Origin: Pithys albifrons albifrons | Taxonomy: Eukaryota; Chordata; Aves; Passeriformes; Thamnophilidae | Reading direction: 5' to 3' | NCBI RefSeq assembly: GCF_047495875.1 | Contig: NC_092463.1 | Location: 9,248,622-9,312,621, forward strand | Length of the DNA stretch: 64,000 bases | In this document: positions 1 to 11,380 of the stretch, one piece after another | Layout of the letters: every line of letters starts with the position of its first letter | How positions within the stretch are numbered: position 1 is the first letter of the stretch | The notes under the pieces: model-generated | Seen by the model: the letters and a program-made list of their open reading frames with translations, nothing else | Database searches by the model: none | What the model was told of the DNA's origin: nothing | Made by a program: the position numbers and the translations under genes

Positions 1-165
1 ATGGACTGCCCCAGGAAGGTAGTGTCACCATCCCCAGAGGTGTTCAAGGAATGACTGAATGTGACAATTGCTGCTAAGATATAATTGACAAGGTGGTGTT
101 GGGTCAAAGGTTGGACTCAATGTTCTTAGAGGTCTTTTCCAATCTAAATAATTCTGTGGTTTTGT
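1..165 (+). mobile_element. CR1 LINE 3' end fragment
   Basis: The text CACCATCCCCAGAGGTGTTC, then GGTCAAAGGTTGGACTCAAT and GTCTTTTCCAATCTAAATAA, followed by TTCTGTGG, matches the typical avian CR1 3' end as I know it. It is truncated at the window edge and lies in an intron of the paralog. Confidence 0.75.
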
Positions 166-189
166 CATCCCTGAAGTAATCCAGGCTAA

Positions 190-301
190 GTATTCTGAGA
201 AACCTGGTCTACTGAAAAGTGTCTCTGCGCATGGCAGCAGGTTTGAACTAGATGATCTTAAAGGACCCTTCCAATCCAAAGCATTCTATGATTTTATGAT
301 A
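190..301 (+). mobile_element. CR1 LINE 3' end fragment (second copy)
   Basis: GGTTTGAACTAGATGATCTT, then AAAGGACCCTTCCAATCC and ATTCTATGATTTTATGAT, is a second CR1 tail in the same orientation as the copy just before it. Confidence 0.7.
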
Positions 302-574
302 AAGGAAATTTCTTCTCTGCAGAACCACCAACAGAAGAGAGATTTGTGTTATTCATGCTAACTGAAGCTCCACTTCAGAACAGAACAGCACAAGTTACAA
401 TTCTGCAGAATGAATTCTAGGAGCAGGAATCTGTAGGATCATTTTGATGTATGCTACACATTCAGCAATTAAAAGGTTAATTTTGGTTAGATTATAGCAC
501 ATGCTATCACTGATGCTAATCAAGTAGAAGAGAGTGACTGAGCCTGGGTGCTGGCACAGCATTGATGTACTTAC

Positions 575-675
575 TTTCACAGGCTGTCCTGATGGCTTGT
601 GCTTTTGGCCACAGACACTCCAGCAGAATTTTTGTTTCCTCACAAATTAGCATACATTCAATCCGCAGCTGGTAG
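575..675 (-). CDS. INF2-like paralog, exon equivalent to INF2 exon 13
   Basis: Acceptor CTCTTTTTAG|CTACCA, donor GTGAAA|GTAAGT; 101 nt as in INF2 exon 13. It encodes [20 protein letters not shown], then [14 protein letters not shown]; 24 of 33 residues match INF2. The next exon would lie beyond the left edge. Confidence 0.88.
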
Positions 676-3600
676 CTAAAAAGAGATTAGTGGGAAAAAC
701 CACAACAAACACCACAAAAAACAAAACCCCACAGGCCTGATTAATTGACTTGTGTTCAGCAAGAGCATCACCCATTTTAGGCAAAGCACAGTACCAGCAT
801 TCTTATGTTCTCTTTAATGCTCTGAGAACTGGATTACAAACACAGATATTTCCAAAGAACTCCTGGAAACAATTGTCATCTCCTCTTTCAGGAAACATTG
901 CTGGACTGACATCTGGCAGTGACTGCCTTGCATAACGAGGCCATAATTTTTTACAATTCCTGGGCAGCACTAGCCAGGATTTTAGTTCTTCCTTTTAACT
1001 TCACTAACAGAAATTTGAAATATTTTGACAGTGTTGTCCTTTAATGACATTTATGCCTTGCCATGGATTAGTGTTGTGGAAGAGCCATGAAAACATTTTC
1101 TAAAGTAATTTTAAAGCTAACTAGAAGTTTAGGATAATGAAAAGCCATATTTTCACCACTACATTTTCAAAAGCGTTTCTGGTTGTGGCATGGGAACTGA
1201 TCAGATTTATGGAGGGCTATTGCTATTAATTATGACATATCACCATGTCTTTGTGAACAACAGAAGGATTTCTCTGTATGCACTTCTCCTGACTTGTGAA
1301 AATGAGGGAGGAGGTGAAAGCACAGACACTGCTGTGATTCACTCATGGGTTTGTGGGCTCTTTGCGGTAAACTAGAATCTGTGGCCCAGGGGTGGAGTGA
1401 ATCAGCAGCCTGGTGACAGGGTTCAGTCTGCAACTTCATGCCATACAGGAGTAGCTGTTCGATAGTAAAGTGGTTTTTCATTCCAAGGTTATTTTAACTG
1501 TAGTTTGCCAAAAGTGTCTGAAAGTCTCTGGCCTCTGGGAAGGAAAAATTTCTCAAACCAGCTCTACAAATAGCAGTCAGATGATTTATCCTGAAGACTG
1601 AATGTCAGGAACATCCCTCTAGCACAGGAAGCAGAGGCCTTAATTCTTATGGACAGATCTTACAAAAAACACACTCAAAAGTTGAAGACAAGGAAAATTT
1701 TGCTTACCTGGGAACTTCCAAAAGCTGGAGATAAAACTGATCTGCATTTGCTAGTTTTGATTTTTCTTCTTTGCAAGTTTTCAGGCTACTTATCTATCAG
1801 GGAATAAAAGACTAAAATAACCACACAAGTACTTTATCTAAAAAGGGAATAAAGGAGTACAATAACCACACAAATTTTCATGGTACCTGTTGCTCCTTAC
1901 AGCCATGAAACTGTTTTTTCTGAACTTGTTGTGTGCACAGGCAATGGGAGCAAAGCATCTGAACAGTAAATGCTATATATGAACTGGTGTTCAAGGACAA
2001 ACTTGTAGGTTTTACTTTGACTGGAAGATCTTCTGCACTTGTACAGAAACTTCTAGGATGAATTTCTGATCTGTAGGTGGGGATTCAGCAAGTTACAGTG
2101 CATAGTCACACTTTAATCCTTTAAAGGAGGGATCTTTTGCCTTTCTCCTCATTGAAACCTGCTCTGAAAGGCTCTCTATGCACCTAAGTCCACAAATACT
2201 AACATGCTTCATCCATCTAATTAAAACAATGGAATAGAGAGCAACACTTGGTCTATACCTGTGTTCAGTCTCCCAACATGCTCTTGCCCAGTCTTGGTGG
2301 GAAGAGGCCAGTTTGTTGCTGGGTGGAATTCCCACTGCTCTGCTTTGGAATGTCATTGACCAAGATGGGGCAAGAAGATGTGGGATCCTGTCGTAGCTTC
2401 TTGTTTTTTCAGTGCAAGTGTTTGAAACTGAGCACGCAACACACTGAACTCCATCGGAATGACACATTAATAGATACCTCCTGGTCTTCAGGCAGCAGTT
2501 TAAGTAGCTGCTTCAGCATCTCAGCATCCAACTTGGACCTATCCCCTTTCTGAATCATGGCAACAATCTCTTCATTGGAGCTGCAGGAAAGAGAGAAGCA
2601 CTGTGGAGCAATGGGGAGTAACATGAGACCGCAATTTCTCATCTAGGACTGCAGGCGTAAGTGAAGGAATTCATACTGTACTTTCCTCCCATTACATTTT
2701 GGATCTTAGTTGTCAAACGCACAGTGGAGACATGAAAATGCAAAGGATTTTTTAAAGCTGAAAGCAATATTCCTTATAATCTAGGTGTGCATTCTGGGCT
2801 TTGTTCATCTTTACACAACAAACCCCCAAAGCTCTCCTTTTACTGTGGGTGTCCAATGTCACTGAGATTTATGTTTGAATTCCTTTGCTGCTTGCAGCAA
2901 AGACAAGGATAAAACCAATGGCTACCAGAAGGTTTTACCCCAAATCCTGGTCTGAAAATTTGGCAGGCAATATATTTTTGACATTATTCCAGACTGCTGT
3001 GGCTTGGGCTCTAGAGGCATGGGCTCCCTGAAGCCACCAGAACTAACAGAGGCAGCACCCGAGTGCAGAGCAGCCTCCTCCCTCACGAGTGCAAGCAGGG
3101 CCAGCTCTTTGGTCCCATGGTCAGTAGCTGCTCTCAGGAGAGCTCAACCCCTGTCCAGGGAATCGTGCAGAGAGAGGAAATAGCATCCACATTAGGCTAT
3201 GCATAGTTCCCCCACTGAGAAGCAGTTTGTAATGGAAAAAGAGTAATACTAATAATTAAAAAAAAAACCTCTGACTGAATCTGGTTTATTCTTAACGCAA
3301 AGAAACTTCTAGGCTGAGTTTCTTCTTGAAGCCCTTTTAACAAGGGTCATGACAAAGAGCAGGGAGAGAGCAGAATATCCATCTTGATCCTGCAGTAATT
3401 TCAGGGAATCTAAGAGTAAAGACATTTTCCCAAAAACTAGTACAGATTCCTTTCCTTCCCACCCCCCACCTCCCTGTGAGAACTGTGACTTTGTAAATTT
3501 CCATTCATTTAATTGTACAGACTGTTTCCTATTTATAGAAAAACTGCAAATAAAAACTATGTATGATTTTTGGATCTGAACCACTGGAGATGTCTCGTTA

Positions 3601-6543
3601 AAAGCAATTAAGTGTCTTGAATCTTCCATTCAAAAATCTTCACTAACACTTCCTGCAGAAACTTGATATTTATGTCAAGAACACGAAATAAAAATATGTT
3701 TCCACATGATTGTGCTGTTATTTATGAATATCGTCACTTTAGGAATTAGTGGTCAATTTTATATTTAATACTAGTTTGAAACATGGTATTAATTGCCTGT
3801 AAAGAAACTGCAACATCTCATTATGTTAAAAAAAAAGGAAGGGGGGGAAGTTGACTCCTAGTTAGAGAAAGATAGCTAAATTACTTTCATTTAATGTCTG
3901 AGTAAACACATAGACATATTCAAATCAGTAATTCAGATGTTACTCTCCAAATCTTACCATTTAAATTGCTTCAGAAATATACTCAGAAGGAGGCTTTTCT
4001 TTGGACCTATGAATGTGATCTGTGTAAAGAAAAAAACAATCACTCAGCTAGAAATACATTTACCTTGATTTTAACAGATTATTTTTTAGAGGTTTTTTTC
4101 GTTTATTGAGATTCATTCTTCTCTGGTAATAACACTATCAACAACCATCATTGATCAAACCCCAATCAACCTACAACATTAGAGATTATTAGATCTATAT
4201 TAGAAAGAAGAAAAGGCATGGAGAAGGAAATCGATTTGTTTAGAATATTCTAATTTATAAGAATTAATATTGAAATTCCCATGTCCTCTCTCTCTCTCAG
4301 ATAAGACCTCTCAGCAGTTAATTCAACATGTTTAATTCTAAACCTCTCCTGTGCTTTTTGTTTTAAGCCAGCCTCAGGCAATGGACCTCAAAATATTTCA
4401 AACTTTCTTATTATAAGTGATTGACAATAATAAAGAGTGAATAAGCTTTTCACTTCAAAGAACTTTGCCAGGCTTTACAAAAAGTGAGCAGTCCAAATAC
4501 CTCTTCTGCTTTCTTTATTTTTGGCCCCATTTTCTCTTTGGGTGGTGTTGGTGGGACAGAGAAAAGAAGCTCCAAGCTTGCATAGTCAGGCTCCACAAGC
4601 TCCTTGCTGCTACTTGAGATCACAGCCCACATGGAGCCACTTTCTGGAAGAGAATAACACCTCAGGATGGACCACAGAGTTTGAGGAGCACTTTCAAGGC
4701 AGTGTGATTTGTCCAAGCAAAAATACTTTTGAGGATGAATGAAATATGATGCTCATTAGTCCTGGACAAATGTTAATTATTTAAGAATGACAGCTCCCAC
4801 AGAGAGCATCCCAAAGGTTTGAAGGCTAATTAAATCTGGAAAACTGCTGCCACATTCAATTCACTGAACTGAAGGCAGCAGATGAACTTAATAGGCTGCT
4901 CCAAATTATTTTTGCTCATTTTGACCAGATACACCTCGCAGAATTGTGGTATCCAAACAGGGGGTACTGCGTCCAATTAGGTAAACACCTCATTTTGCAA
5001 GAGATAAGGACTCCCAAGTCCAACAGTATTATTAAAATCATCAGGAGCCATCCAAATGACACACAGAACGTCAAAACATGAACTTGTGTACACTGTAACC
5101 TTTAACAAAGGATTTCACCTTCTTTAGGAGAGGTTACAACAGTGACACTGAATACACTGGAGATGAATCTCAACTCGTATCTCTGCTCATGAAAGCAAAC
5201 TCTGGATCAAACCTTTTTTTTAAAATATCTGTGTTTATGTGTTTTATCACAGCAGCAAGATCTTACCCCTGATGTCCCCCATCTTGGTGATAAGCAAGGG
5301 AGAACAGTTGAGATCTGTGATGCGTGAACCGAGTATTAAAAGCCATAGCAAAAATGTGGTCTCCCTGCTGCAAGTTGAAGAGGACTCGCAAGCCCCTTTG
5401 GCAGAGCACAGGGTAATCACAACCCTTAGTGTTACTGAGTGTGTATGTGTGTGTGTGCGCACATGTGAAACCCCACACAAATCACATGACTTTGTTCAAT
5501 ATGGAATGAAGTTGGGGGCTACCCTCAGAGTACATGTTCCTCAGCCCTACTGACAACAGTTTTCAACCTCATATCTTGGATGATACATCTTCTGGCTGTG
5601 CAAGAAAAAAATTAAAAAGCAAAAGCTTCAGCTGAGTGTTTACTCACTGGTGATGTGCCAGGAGTTCCTGAGGAAGAACCCCGGAGCACAACCATTCAAA
5701 GGATCGTTCCCCTCAACCCACTCAGAGTATTTTGCAAACCTTAATCTGTGCAGACTCACAACATTCCTTTAAAAAGTAACAAATACAGATTTAGAGGTAA
5801 AGGGAATATAATTTTAGCAGCCACAAAGTCTCAGTTCAGAGCTTTTCTCAAACTACTGTTTGCTCTGTTTACTGGCAATGGCCCAGCCTTCTATACTTAT
5901 TTATGATTACCAATTTTTTGCATGATCACCTGTGTAATCTGACTTACTAAGTCAAGGCTGAGCCCCCCAACATCAGTGTTTTCCTTTGGATGCAAAGTAC
6001 ATGAATCAATCAGCCCATCTTTACAAACAAGCACGTACGTCTCACCACGTCAGAAGGGAGCTTCTGCCAGTGGAACACCTTCATCCTCAGTGTCGGTGTC
6101 TTCTTGGAGCTGGGCTGTGTCCGACATCCACAAGTAAGATGACTGCACCCAGGATTGGTGCATGGCTGGGAAGATGGGAGTGATGGGGCATTTATGCCAG
6201 TCACAGGAAGGGATGGATGAGGCACCTTGTGCCCAGGAGGTAGAGGTGGAGGGGCTGGCAACTGTGGTAGTAGAGCTGGCATGAGGGACTCTCCTTGAGA
6301 GGATGAGGAAACACCTTTCTGGGAAGGTGACATGTTCCCTGGACATTGTGACTTTCCAGAAAGGCCAGTTGTTGGAGAATGGCTCAGGTCTGCACTGGGG
6401 TTCTGCTCTTCCAAGTATATATCAACTTGACTGCACTTGTTCCCACTTTGAACAGATTTTCTAGGCACCATTTTGGATTGATTTGGGCAGTGCGTGCTTG
6501 ATAACAGGCTCTGCATGGCTTGCCCCAGTCGCATTATGCCACT
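575..6543 (-). CDS. INF2-like tandem formin paralog (partial; six FH1-FH2 exons, continues left of the window)
   Basis: Six exons reproduce INF2 exons 8-13 in order and on the same strand, about 14.4 kb downstream of INF2. Joined they give 1,000 nt of open frame with consistent phases. Compared with INF2 exons 10-13 the protein is identical at 16/21, 26/35, 23/29 and 24/33 positions (counted by eye). The LRMK...WQKLPSxVVR entry, the lasso tryptophan and the SIFLKQF isoleucine are kept, so an actin-binding FH2 is likely. Introns differ completely from those of INF2. The divergence, with no stop or broken splice site, argues for an old functional duplicate rather than a recent pseudogene. Exons equivalent to INF2 14-21 must lie left of position 1. 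I found no DID exons; it may begin with its own start at 6,534 (ATGCGACTG) or with unrecognised exons further upstream. FHDC1 is another FH2 protein lacking a DID, but the sequence here is clearly INF2-like. Confidence 0.88.
1708..1793 (-). CDS. INF2-like paralog, exon equivalent to INF2 exon 12
   Basis: Acceptor TATTCCCTGATAG|ATAAGT, donor CCCAG|GTAAGC; 86 nt as in INF2 exon 12. It encodes [20 protein letters not shown], then YLQLLEVP; 23 of 29 residues match INF2. The acceptor region is duplicated 44 bp upstream (see the repeat at 1,791-1,878). Confidence 0.88.
1791..1878. repeat. 44-bp imperfect tandem duplication over a paralog splice acceptor
   Basis: Two copies, 1,791-1,834 and 1,835-1,878, share TATCTA, GGGAATAAA and ACAATAACCACACAA-like blocks. 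The first copy contains the acceptor of the paralog exon ending at 1,708. The second copy carries a second pyrimidine-AG (minus strand CCCTTTTTAG|ATAAAG) 44 bp upstream. Confidence 0.85.
2478..2580 (-). CDS. INF2-like paralog, exon equivalent to INF2 exon 11
   Basis: Acceptor TTTCCTGCAG|CTCCAA, donor CAGGAG|GTATCT; 103 nt, same length and phase as INF2 exon 11. It encodes [17 protein letters not shown], then [17 protein letters not shown]; 26 of 35 residues match INF2. Confidence 0.9.
3958..4019 (-). CDS. INF2-like paralog, exon equivalent to INF2 exon 10
   Basis: Acceptor TCTTTACACAG|ATCACA, donor AAATG|GTAAGA; 62 nt, identical in length and phase to INF2 exon 10. It encodes [20 protein letters not shown]. 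The isoleucine equivalent to human I643 is retained. Confidence 0.88.
4501..4643 (-). CDS. INF2-like paralog, exon equivalent to INF2 exon 9
   Basis: Acceptor ATTCTCTTCCAG|AAAGTG, donor GAAGAG|GTATTT; 143 nt against 146 in INF2, same phases. It encodes [20 protein letters not shown], then [12 protein letters not shown] and a lysine-rich end, aligning with INF2 DSHSMWASVSSSSEETIEPN. Confidence 0.88.
6039..6543 (-). CDS. INF2-like paralog, exon equivalent to INF2 exon 8 (short FH1, FH2 start)
   Basis: Acceptor GTTGTCTTGTAG|AGTGGC, donor GAGAC|GTACGT; 505 nt open. It starts [16 protein letters not shown], which aligns without gaps to INF2 [16 protein letters not shown], passes through a Ser/Pro linker, and ends [20 protein letters not shown] then VR. 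The FH1 is only one tract ([14 protein letters not shown]) instead of the eight repeats in INF2. Frame at the acceptor is phase 0, whereas INF2 exon 8 begins with two bases of a split codon. An in-frame ATG with A at -3 sits ten bases into the exon. Confidence 0.85.
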
Positions 6544-9500
6544 CTACAAGACAACAAGGAGGTACATGGATTAACAAAATTCCTCTTAACTGGCTACTAC
6601 TAACTCCCACAGAGACTCTGAAATAACAGTGACCTTCCCACTAAAGTAAACAAGAATATTTCTAACAGCTTTACAAGTGACATTTCATGGTTGTTTCAGC
6701 TGTGTTAGTCAGGAGCAAAGCAGTACTGCTGGACATAAGGCAAGATTTCTTTTTGATTTCTCTTTGTCCTTCTACCTTCTTGTGACACATTAAAAAAAAA
6801 AACCAAAAAGAAAAGCAAATGCTATCAGCAGAGTAAACCCCTACCTGGTTGTTTTTGTCCCCTTGTTGCTCAGCCATTCAGTGGGATTTTTCTTTCAAAG
6901 GAGTAAGTAGATGCCTCTGCTACAGTTGCTCTATTGAGGGGACATCTCAGACAACAGGGACACAGTCACCTATTCTTGAGAAACCACATTACCACAACTT
7001 ACCTTGAGCACAGAAGGGCGGGGATTCTAAGAGAAACTCTCAAAATAGCTTAATAAATTAAACAAGCTACAGCTGAGGAGGAGGACTCAGGCTGAGCTGC
7101 TTAAGTATCTGTGGCCACACATGGAAATAACTGGCAAGTATTAAAACAAGTAAGATGGGCTTATTTTGCCCTTCAACCACATTTTCATTTAGGGTAAATC
7201 TTTATATTTGTCTTGAGACTGTACAGTTTCTCTTAGATCCTGTTGCAAAAGACTATGCAGAAGTTCCCATCTTGGGTGTATGCCCAATTTTATTCTTAGA
7301 GACAGACCTCCCAAATTTAGTACAGTACTTGTCAGCTTAGGCCTCAGTTTTGTTTGCTTTACTGAGTGAATCTTTCTTTTGCAACCAGTTTCATTTCTTG
7401 TGGATGAGCAGTGTCCTAGAACACTAAATCTCAGTAGCTGGGGTTGTTGTGCGATTTCTCTCTTTATAGCTTCTGCAGCAATAGCCATCAATAACAGCAG
7501 AAACACCATGTGGCAAAAAAGGAGCAATAAGCAACTCTCAATGCTCCAGAAATAATGACACAGTGCAACTTTTTTAGGGACTGCATGTAGGCAGAAACAA
7601 AGCCCCTGCCATCCCAGTCTTTAACAAAACACACATTTGTAGCACTGGCAGCTGTAATGGAGTTAACTACATAGGGACTTTTATTCTCAGTGCGGAATCA
7701 GAGATTTATTTGGTATAGACACCATGCTTTTGTTCCCAGAGGGTTAAAAATACTTCTGAATGACCATTTTCCTCCTGGCGCAGCAATTCTAGGTAATGAC
7801 TTACAGAGACAAAACTCTAGAAAGGGAACTGTATTAAAACCTACAATTCATGCATCTCTAGTGAATAGCACACCTGTAAAGCATCCCCTATAAGTTGGAA
7901 CATTTGTCTTTGAAATCTAGTAGTTCATACTGATGATAGACTCCAGCTCTTACAACAGCCTCAGTAAAATTGTGAACCAATGGCTCTAAGGAAAAATAAA
8001 TAAATAAAACTTCTGATTTTTGTTTTCAGTCTTAATTTAGTAAGAATAGCTTACAGTAAAAACATTGAATGTTAAATCAACCAGAAAACAACATTTGATT
8101 TACATACTAAATGGTACCAGTTAAAGTAACTAAGTCAAAGTCCTATAGTAGAAAATTAATATTAACTGTGTTTGCAGTTCACTTGTATTAATTTGTTGTT
8201 GATTTCCATAATATTTTTTTTTTCACAAATAAGCACTGGCATTTTCCCAAAGGTAAAGCAGTCTTACATTTAATTTATGTAAAAAACTTAATATACCCCC
8301 TTTAGGACTTCACAATCTTTGTGGTAAACTTGTACAGATGTCTGTAATTACCCTAACAGGACAAGTGAGGGATTCAGCCCTATGAGAAAGTCTAATGAGA
8401 AATGAGAAAGCCTAATGAGAAATAAGCCACTTTCTGCTAGAAATATTAGGAGTAAAGAGAGCTGATTAAAAAAAATCTTATTAGAGATGATCATGTTAAA
8501 ATTCTGCTGCTTGTTTATTTTAATTAAGCTATTGGGAGAATCAGTAAGACTGTTAATTAGGAAGCTGTTTTTTTAAAATCAGAGTGCTCATCTAAATTGC
8601 TACAGGGTTTGTGTCAAGAAAAGTCTTATTTTTGAAAATCCTACTAACAAGTTGTTCTACACAAGAAACAGCTAATATGCTCTGAATGATTAATGGGCTT
8701 ATAATAATGTATCTCCAAAGATTATACTTTGGAGACTGTAGAAAAATCCATGCTTTAAGGGAGATTAAAGCTTTGGTATAACTTCAAGGCAGCTGTAACT
8801 TACATTGCTGATACTGTTCAAATGAGCTTGTGGGTATATTTTAAAAAGAAATCTCTGCATGACGTTTCTCCTTAGAAAGTGCAAAATCCCCCTTCTGGTG
8901 AATACATACATAAATGCACACACATCTCAATGCAACCAGGCAAGGACCATTGTGCTGGGGAAAGCTCCAAAGGCTGGAACCATTTAGGCAGGGGAGGGAA
9001 CAGAGATGAACTCAATACACCACCCCAATTCTGATGATCCATTTGAATCAATTAACTTGCAATTAACTGTGAAGCTGTTTTCAGTGCTCTGCTACTCCAC
9101 CTTTTGTTTTATTGGGAAAGCTGCTGATGTTTGAGGACCAGCACAATACAGGCTTTCATTTCCATCTGCTTACTGACATGCTAAAAATAGGCATGCTTCT
9201 CATTAGCTTAGAAAGAGAAGCTGTATTTTGATGGTACAGGGTGTAGAATTCTAAGTCAGATCCAAAAAGTATCTTACCTCTGTGTCTTGGGTCATGTAAG
9301 AACTCTAAGTTTTGCATTTCTTGTGTTGCTGATGGGCTGATATAGGACTGTGTTATTTTGTAAAAATTGATTTTCTTTGTAGTTGGAATTTTACTTATTA
9401 GTCATTATACTGAAAATGGGGATTTCAAAGAATGCTTTGGAAGACCTGATATTCCCCCTTGTGTGCTGTTAATACTTCAAGGGTTTTGGGTTTTTTTGAG

Positions 9501-10139
9501 TGGGGTTGTTGTTTAAAAATTGTGCCCCCTAGGTGACCATCTTTGAAGGTGACCATCAAAAGAGTAAGCCCAGAGTCAGTCTGCAATGCAAGGTATTTTT
9601 GAGGGTATGAAGATGTACTGCTTACCAAATGGCTGGAGGTGAGTGGCAGGATGTATAACCCAATTGGAGACAGGGTTAGTCACTTGGTTATGCAGACAGG
9701 TGTTCCCTAACTAATACTAAGCTCTTGTTAATTGCCTCACAATGGGCTCCACTTGCTGTAGTTTGGATTCAAGGACCGACTTGCATTAAGCTCCCAGTGT
9801 GATATTCCTCACTGTTACCTTTTCAAGAGGTGTAATTTATTCTTGATGACTGTGGTTCTTACAAGGCTATAAATAAAAAGCAGAAGAAATTAGAGACCTT
9901 AATTGTTTTTTGTACAAGCAACCCTCGTGCTATAAGGTTTACTCTCTTCCTTTCAAATACACTCCTGGGGGTTTTCAAAGTCTTTCTGCAACCTGTGTTC
10001 TGAGAGGCCTTAGGGGAAGAGTAATTCCCTGAAAGTTCCTCTCTTCCTTTTGCTTTGACTCTAATATGGCTGCAAACATGTTTTATGATGTCAGAAAAGA
10101 AAAAGAGCAGAATTTTTTCTTTCTTATTTCTAATAATAT

Positions 10140-10280
10140 TTCTCTTGTGGTATTTTACATCAGTCATTGTCAGAGTGTTTCAAAGGAAGCCATTGCACCC
10201 ATTTTTCAGATTTGGAAACTGAGGCACAGGGAAATGGCTTGGTCACAGCCTCTTATAAAGCCAGTGGCAGAAAATAAGTG
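10140..10280 (+). mobile_element. MIR-like ancient SINE fragment
   Basis: CCCATTTTTCAGATTTGGAA, then ACTGAGGCACAGGGAAATGG, CTTGGTCACAGCC and AGTGGCAGAA, follow the order of the MIR core (ACAGATGAGGAAACTGAGGC ... GTCACACAGC ... GTGGCAGAG). Confidence 0.65.
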
Positions 10281-11289
10281 ATCTCAATAGCCTAAGTTCA
10301 CAGCATTTAGCTTCAGTGCTTTGGCTATCAAAAACCTGTTCAGTCTTTGCAATCCACCTCTCCCTTATTAAGATCCAGCTACTGCTGTGCCTCCATTTTC
10401 TCATATCAAGAAGCTGAAAGCAGTTGGAAAAAGTTGGAAACAAAGTGAAAGCACTCACTTTTCCCTCTGTGACTACCTCTGCTGCTGGCTGCGGTGTGGC
10501 TGTGAAATCTGTGGTCTTGGTCTCAGTGTGGAGTTAATGAAAAAGCCCTTAAAGGCAACTGACTCCACTTTTTGGCTGCTGGTGGGAAGGCAGGGGCCTC
10601 AGGATCTGCTAGGGATGAAGCCTGGGCGATCAAGGCAGCTCAACTAAAGAAGGTGTATGTAGGGTACAGGGATGGACTGTGAAAGGTGGAGAAGGTGTAT
10701 TGTAGGACCAGCTGTGGGGCTTGTAGAGGATAGCAGTGACCCTTAAAAATGGAAAGGAATTTCAACAGTTACTTCAGCTGGGGATTGTATAGCTGAAGAG
10801 TTTAGAGACAGGACATAATAGCTTTAATCTTTGGATATTTGCTAAGTTTGGCACAGATCATGGTTTGGAAGAGATTGCCATGGCAGCTGTCCTTTGATCT
10901 ACATGAGTTGTGGTGTGGTTTGCACCCAGGCCTTTGCAGGCAGCTGTATGTGTCACAGAACATGCCTTGTGGAGGTTGGGGTCTCTTCTCTGTCCTCCAG
11001 ACCTGTAAAGTAAAGCTGTTGAAAGTACTCATAGGGAGAAAACCTCTTCTGTCCTGTTCTCCCTCAGATCTCTTGAATTAAAGAGGTATTTTAGAAAAAC
11101 AAACCATTTGTCTGTCTTTCAGGATGAGTTTGTAGACTGCTAGTATGGTGAATGTGGTCCCTACTCCTGGGGCATATTTTTCTATGTATGATACTGGTTC
11201 ACCATAGCTGATTAACGTACAGACTGAAAGGGTTTCTGGCCCCCTATTTCTCCTATTTTTTCTACATCTTTTGTCTCTACTTCTTGCTG

Positions 11290-11380
11290 AACAGAGAATC
11301 ATGGAAATGGTGGTTGAAGGGAACCCTGGTCTTGTCTGAGCTCCCCTTCAGAGAGTTATCATCACCACTATGGTTTTGCC
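11290..11380 (-). mobile_element. Possible CR1 3' fragment
   Basis: AGAATCATGGAAATGGTGGT, then TGAAGGGAACCCTGGTC, resembles the reverse complement of a CR1 tail. The match is short. Confidence 0.35.

Larger units (their letters stand above)
676..6038 (-). other. Introns of the INF2-like paralog
   Basis: The five introns are 676-1,707, 1,794-2,477, 2,581-3,957, 4,020-4,500 and 4,644-6,038. All have GT-AG ends. They show no visible similarity to the corresponding INF2 introns, as expected for an old duplication. A short TG repeat lies at about 5,437-5,466. I see no other gene in them. Confidence 0.7.

Noticed and set aside
5437..5466. TG/CA microsatellite
   Set aside because: Short and ordinary; noted only as a repeat within a paralog intron.
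7189..7527. Minus-strand frame with a hydrophobic start (MLLFCHMVFLLLLMAI)
   Set aside because: It resembles a signal peptide by composition only; no family similarity and no splice context.
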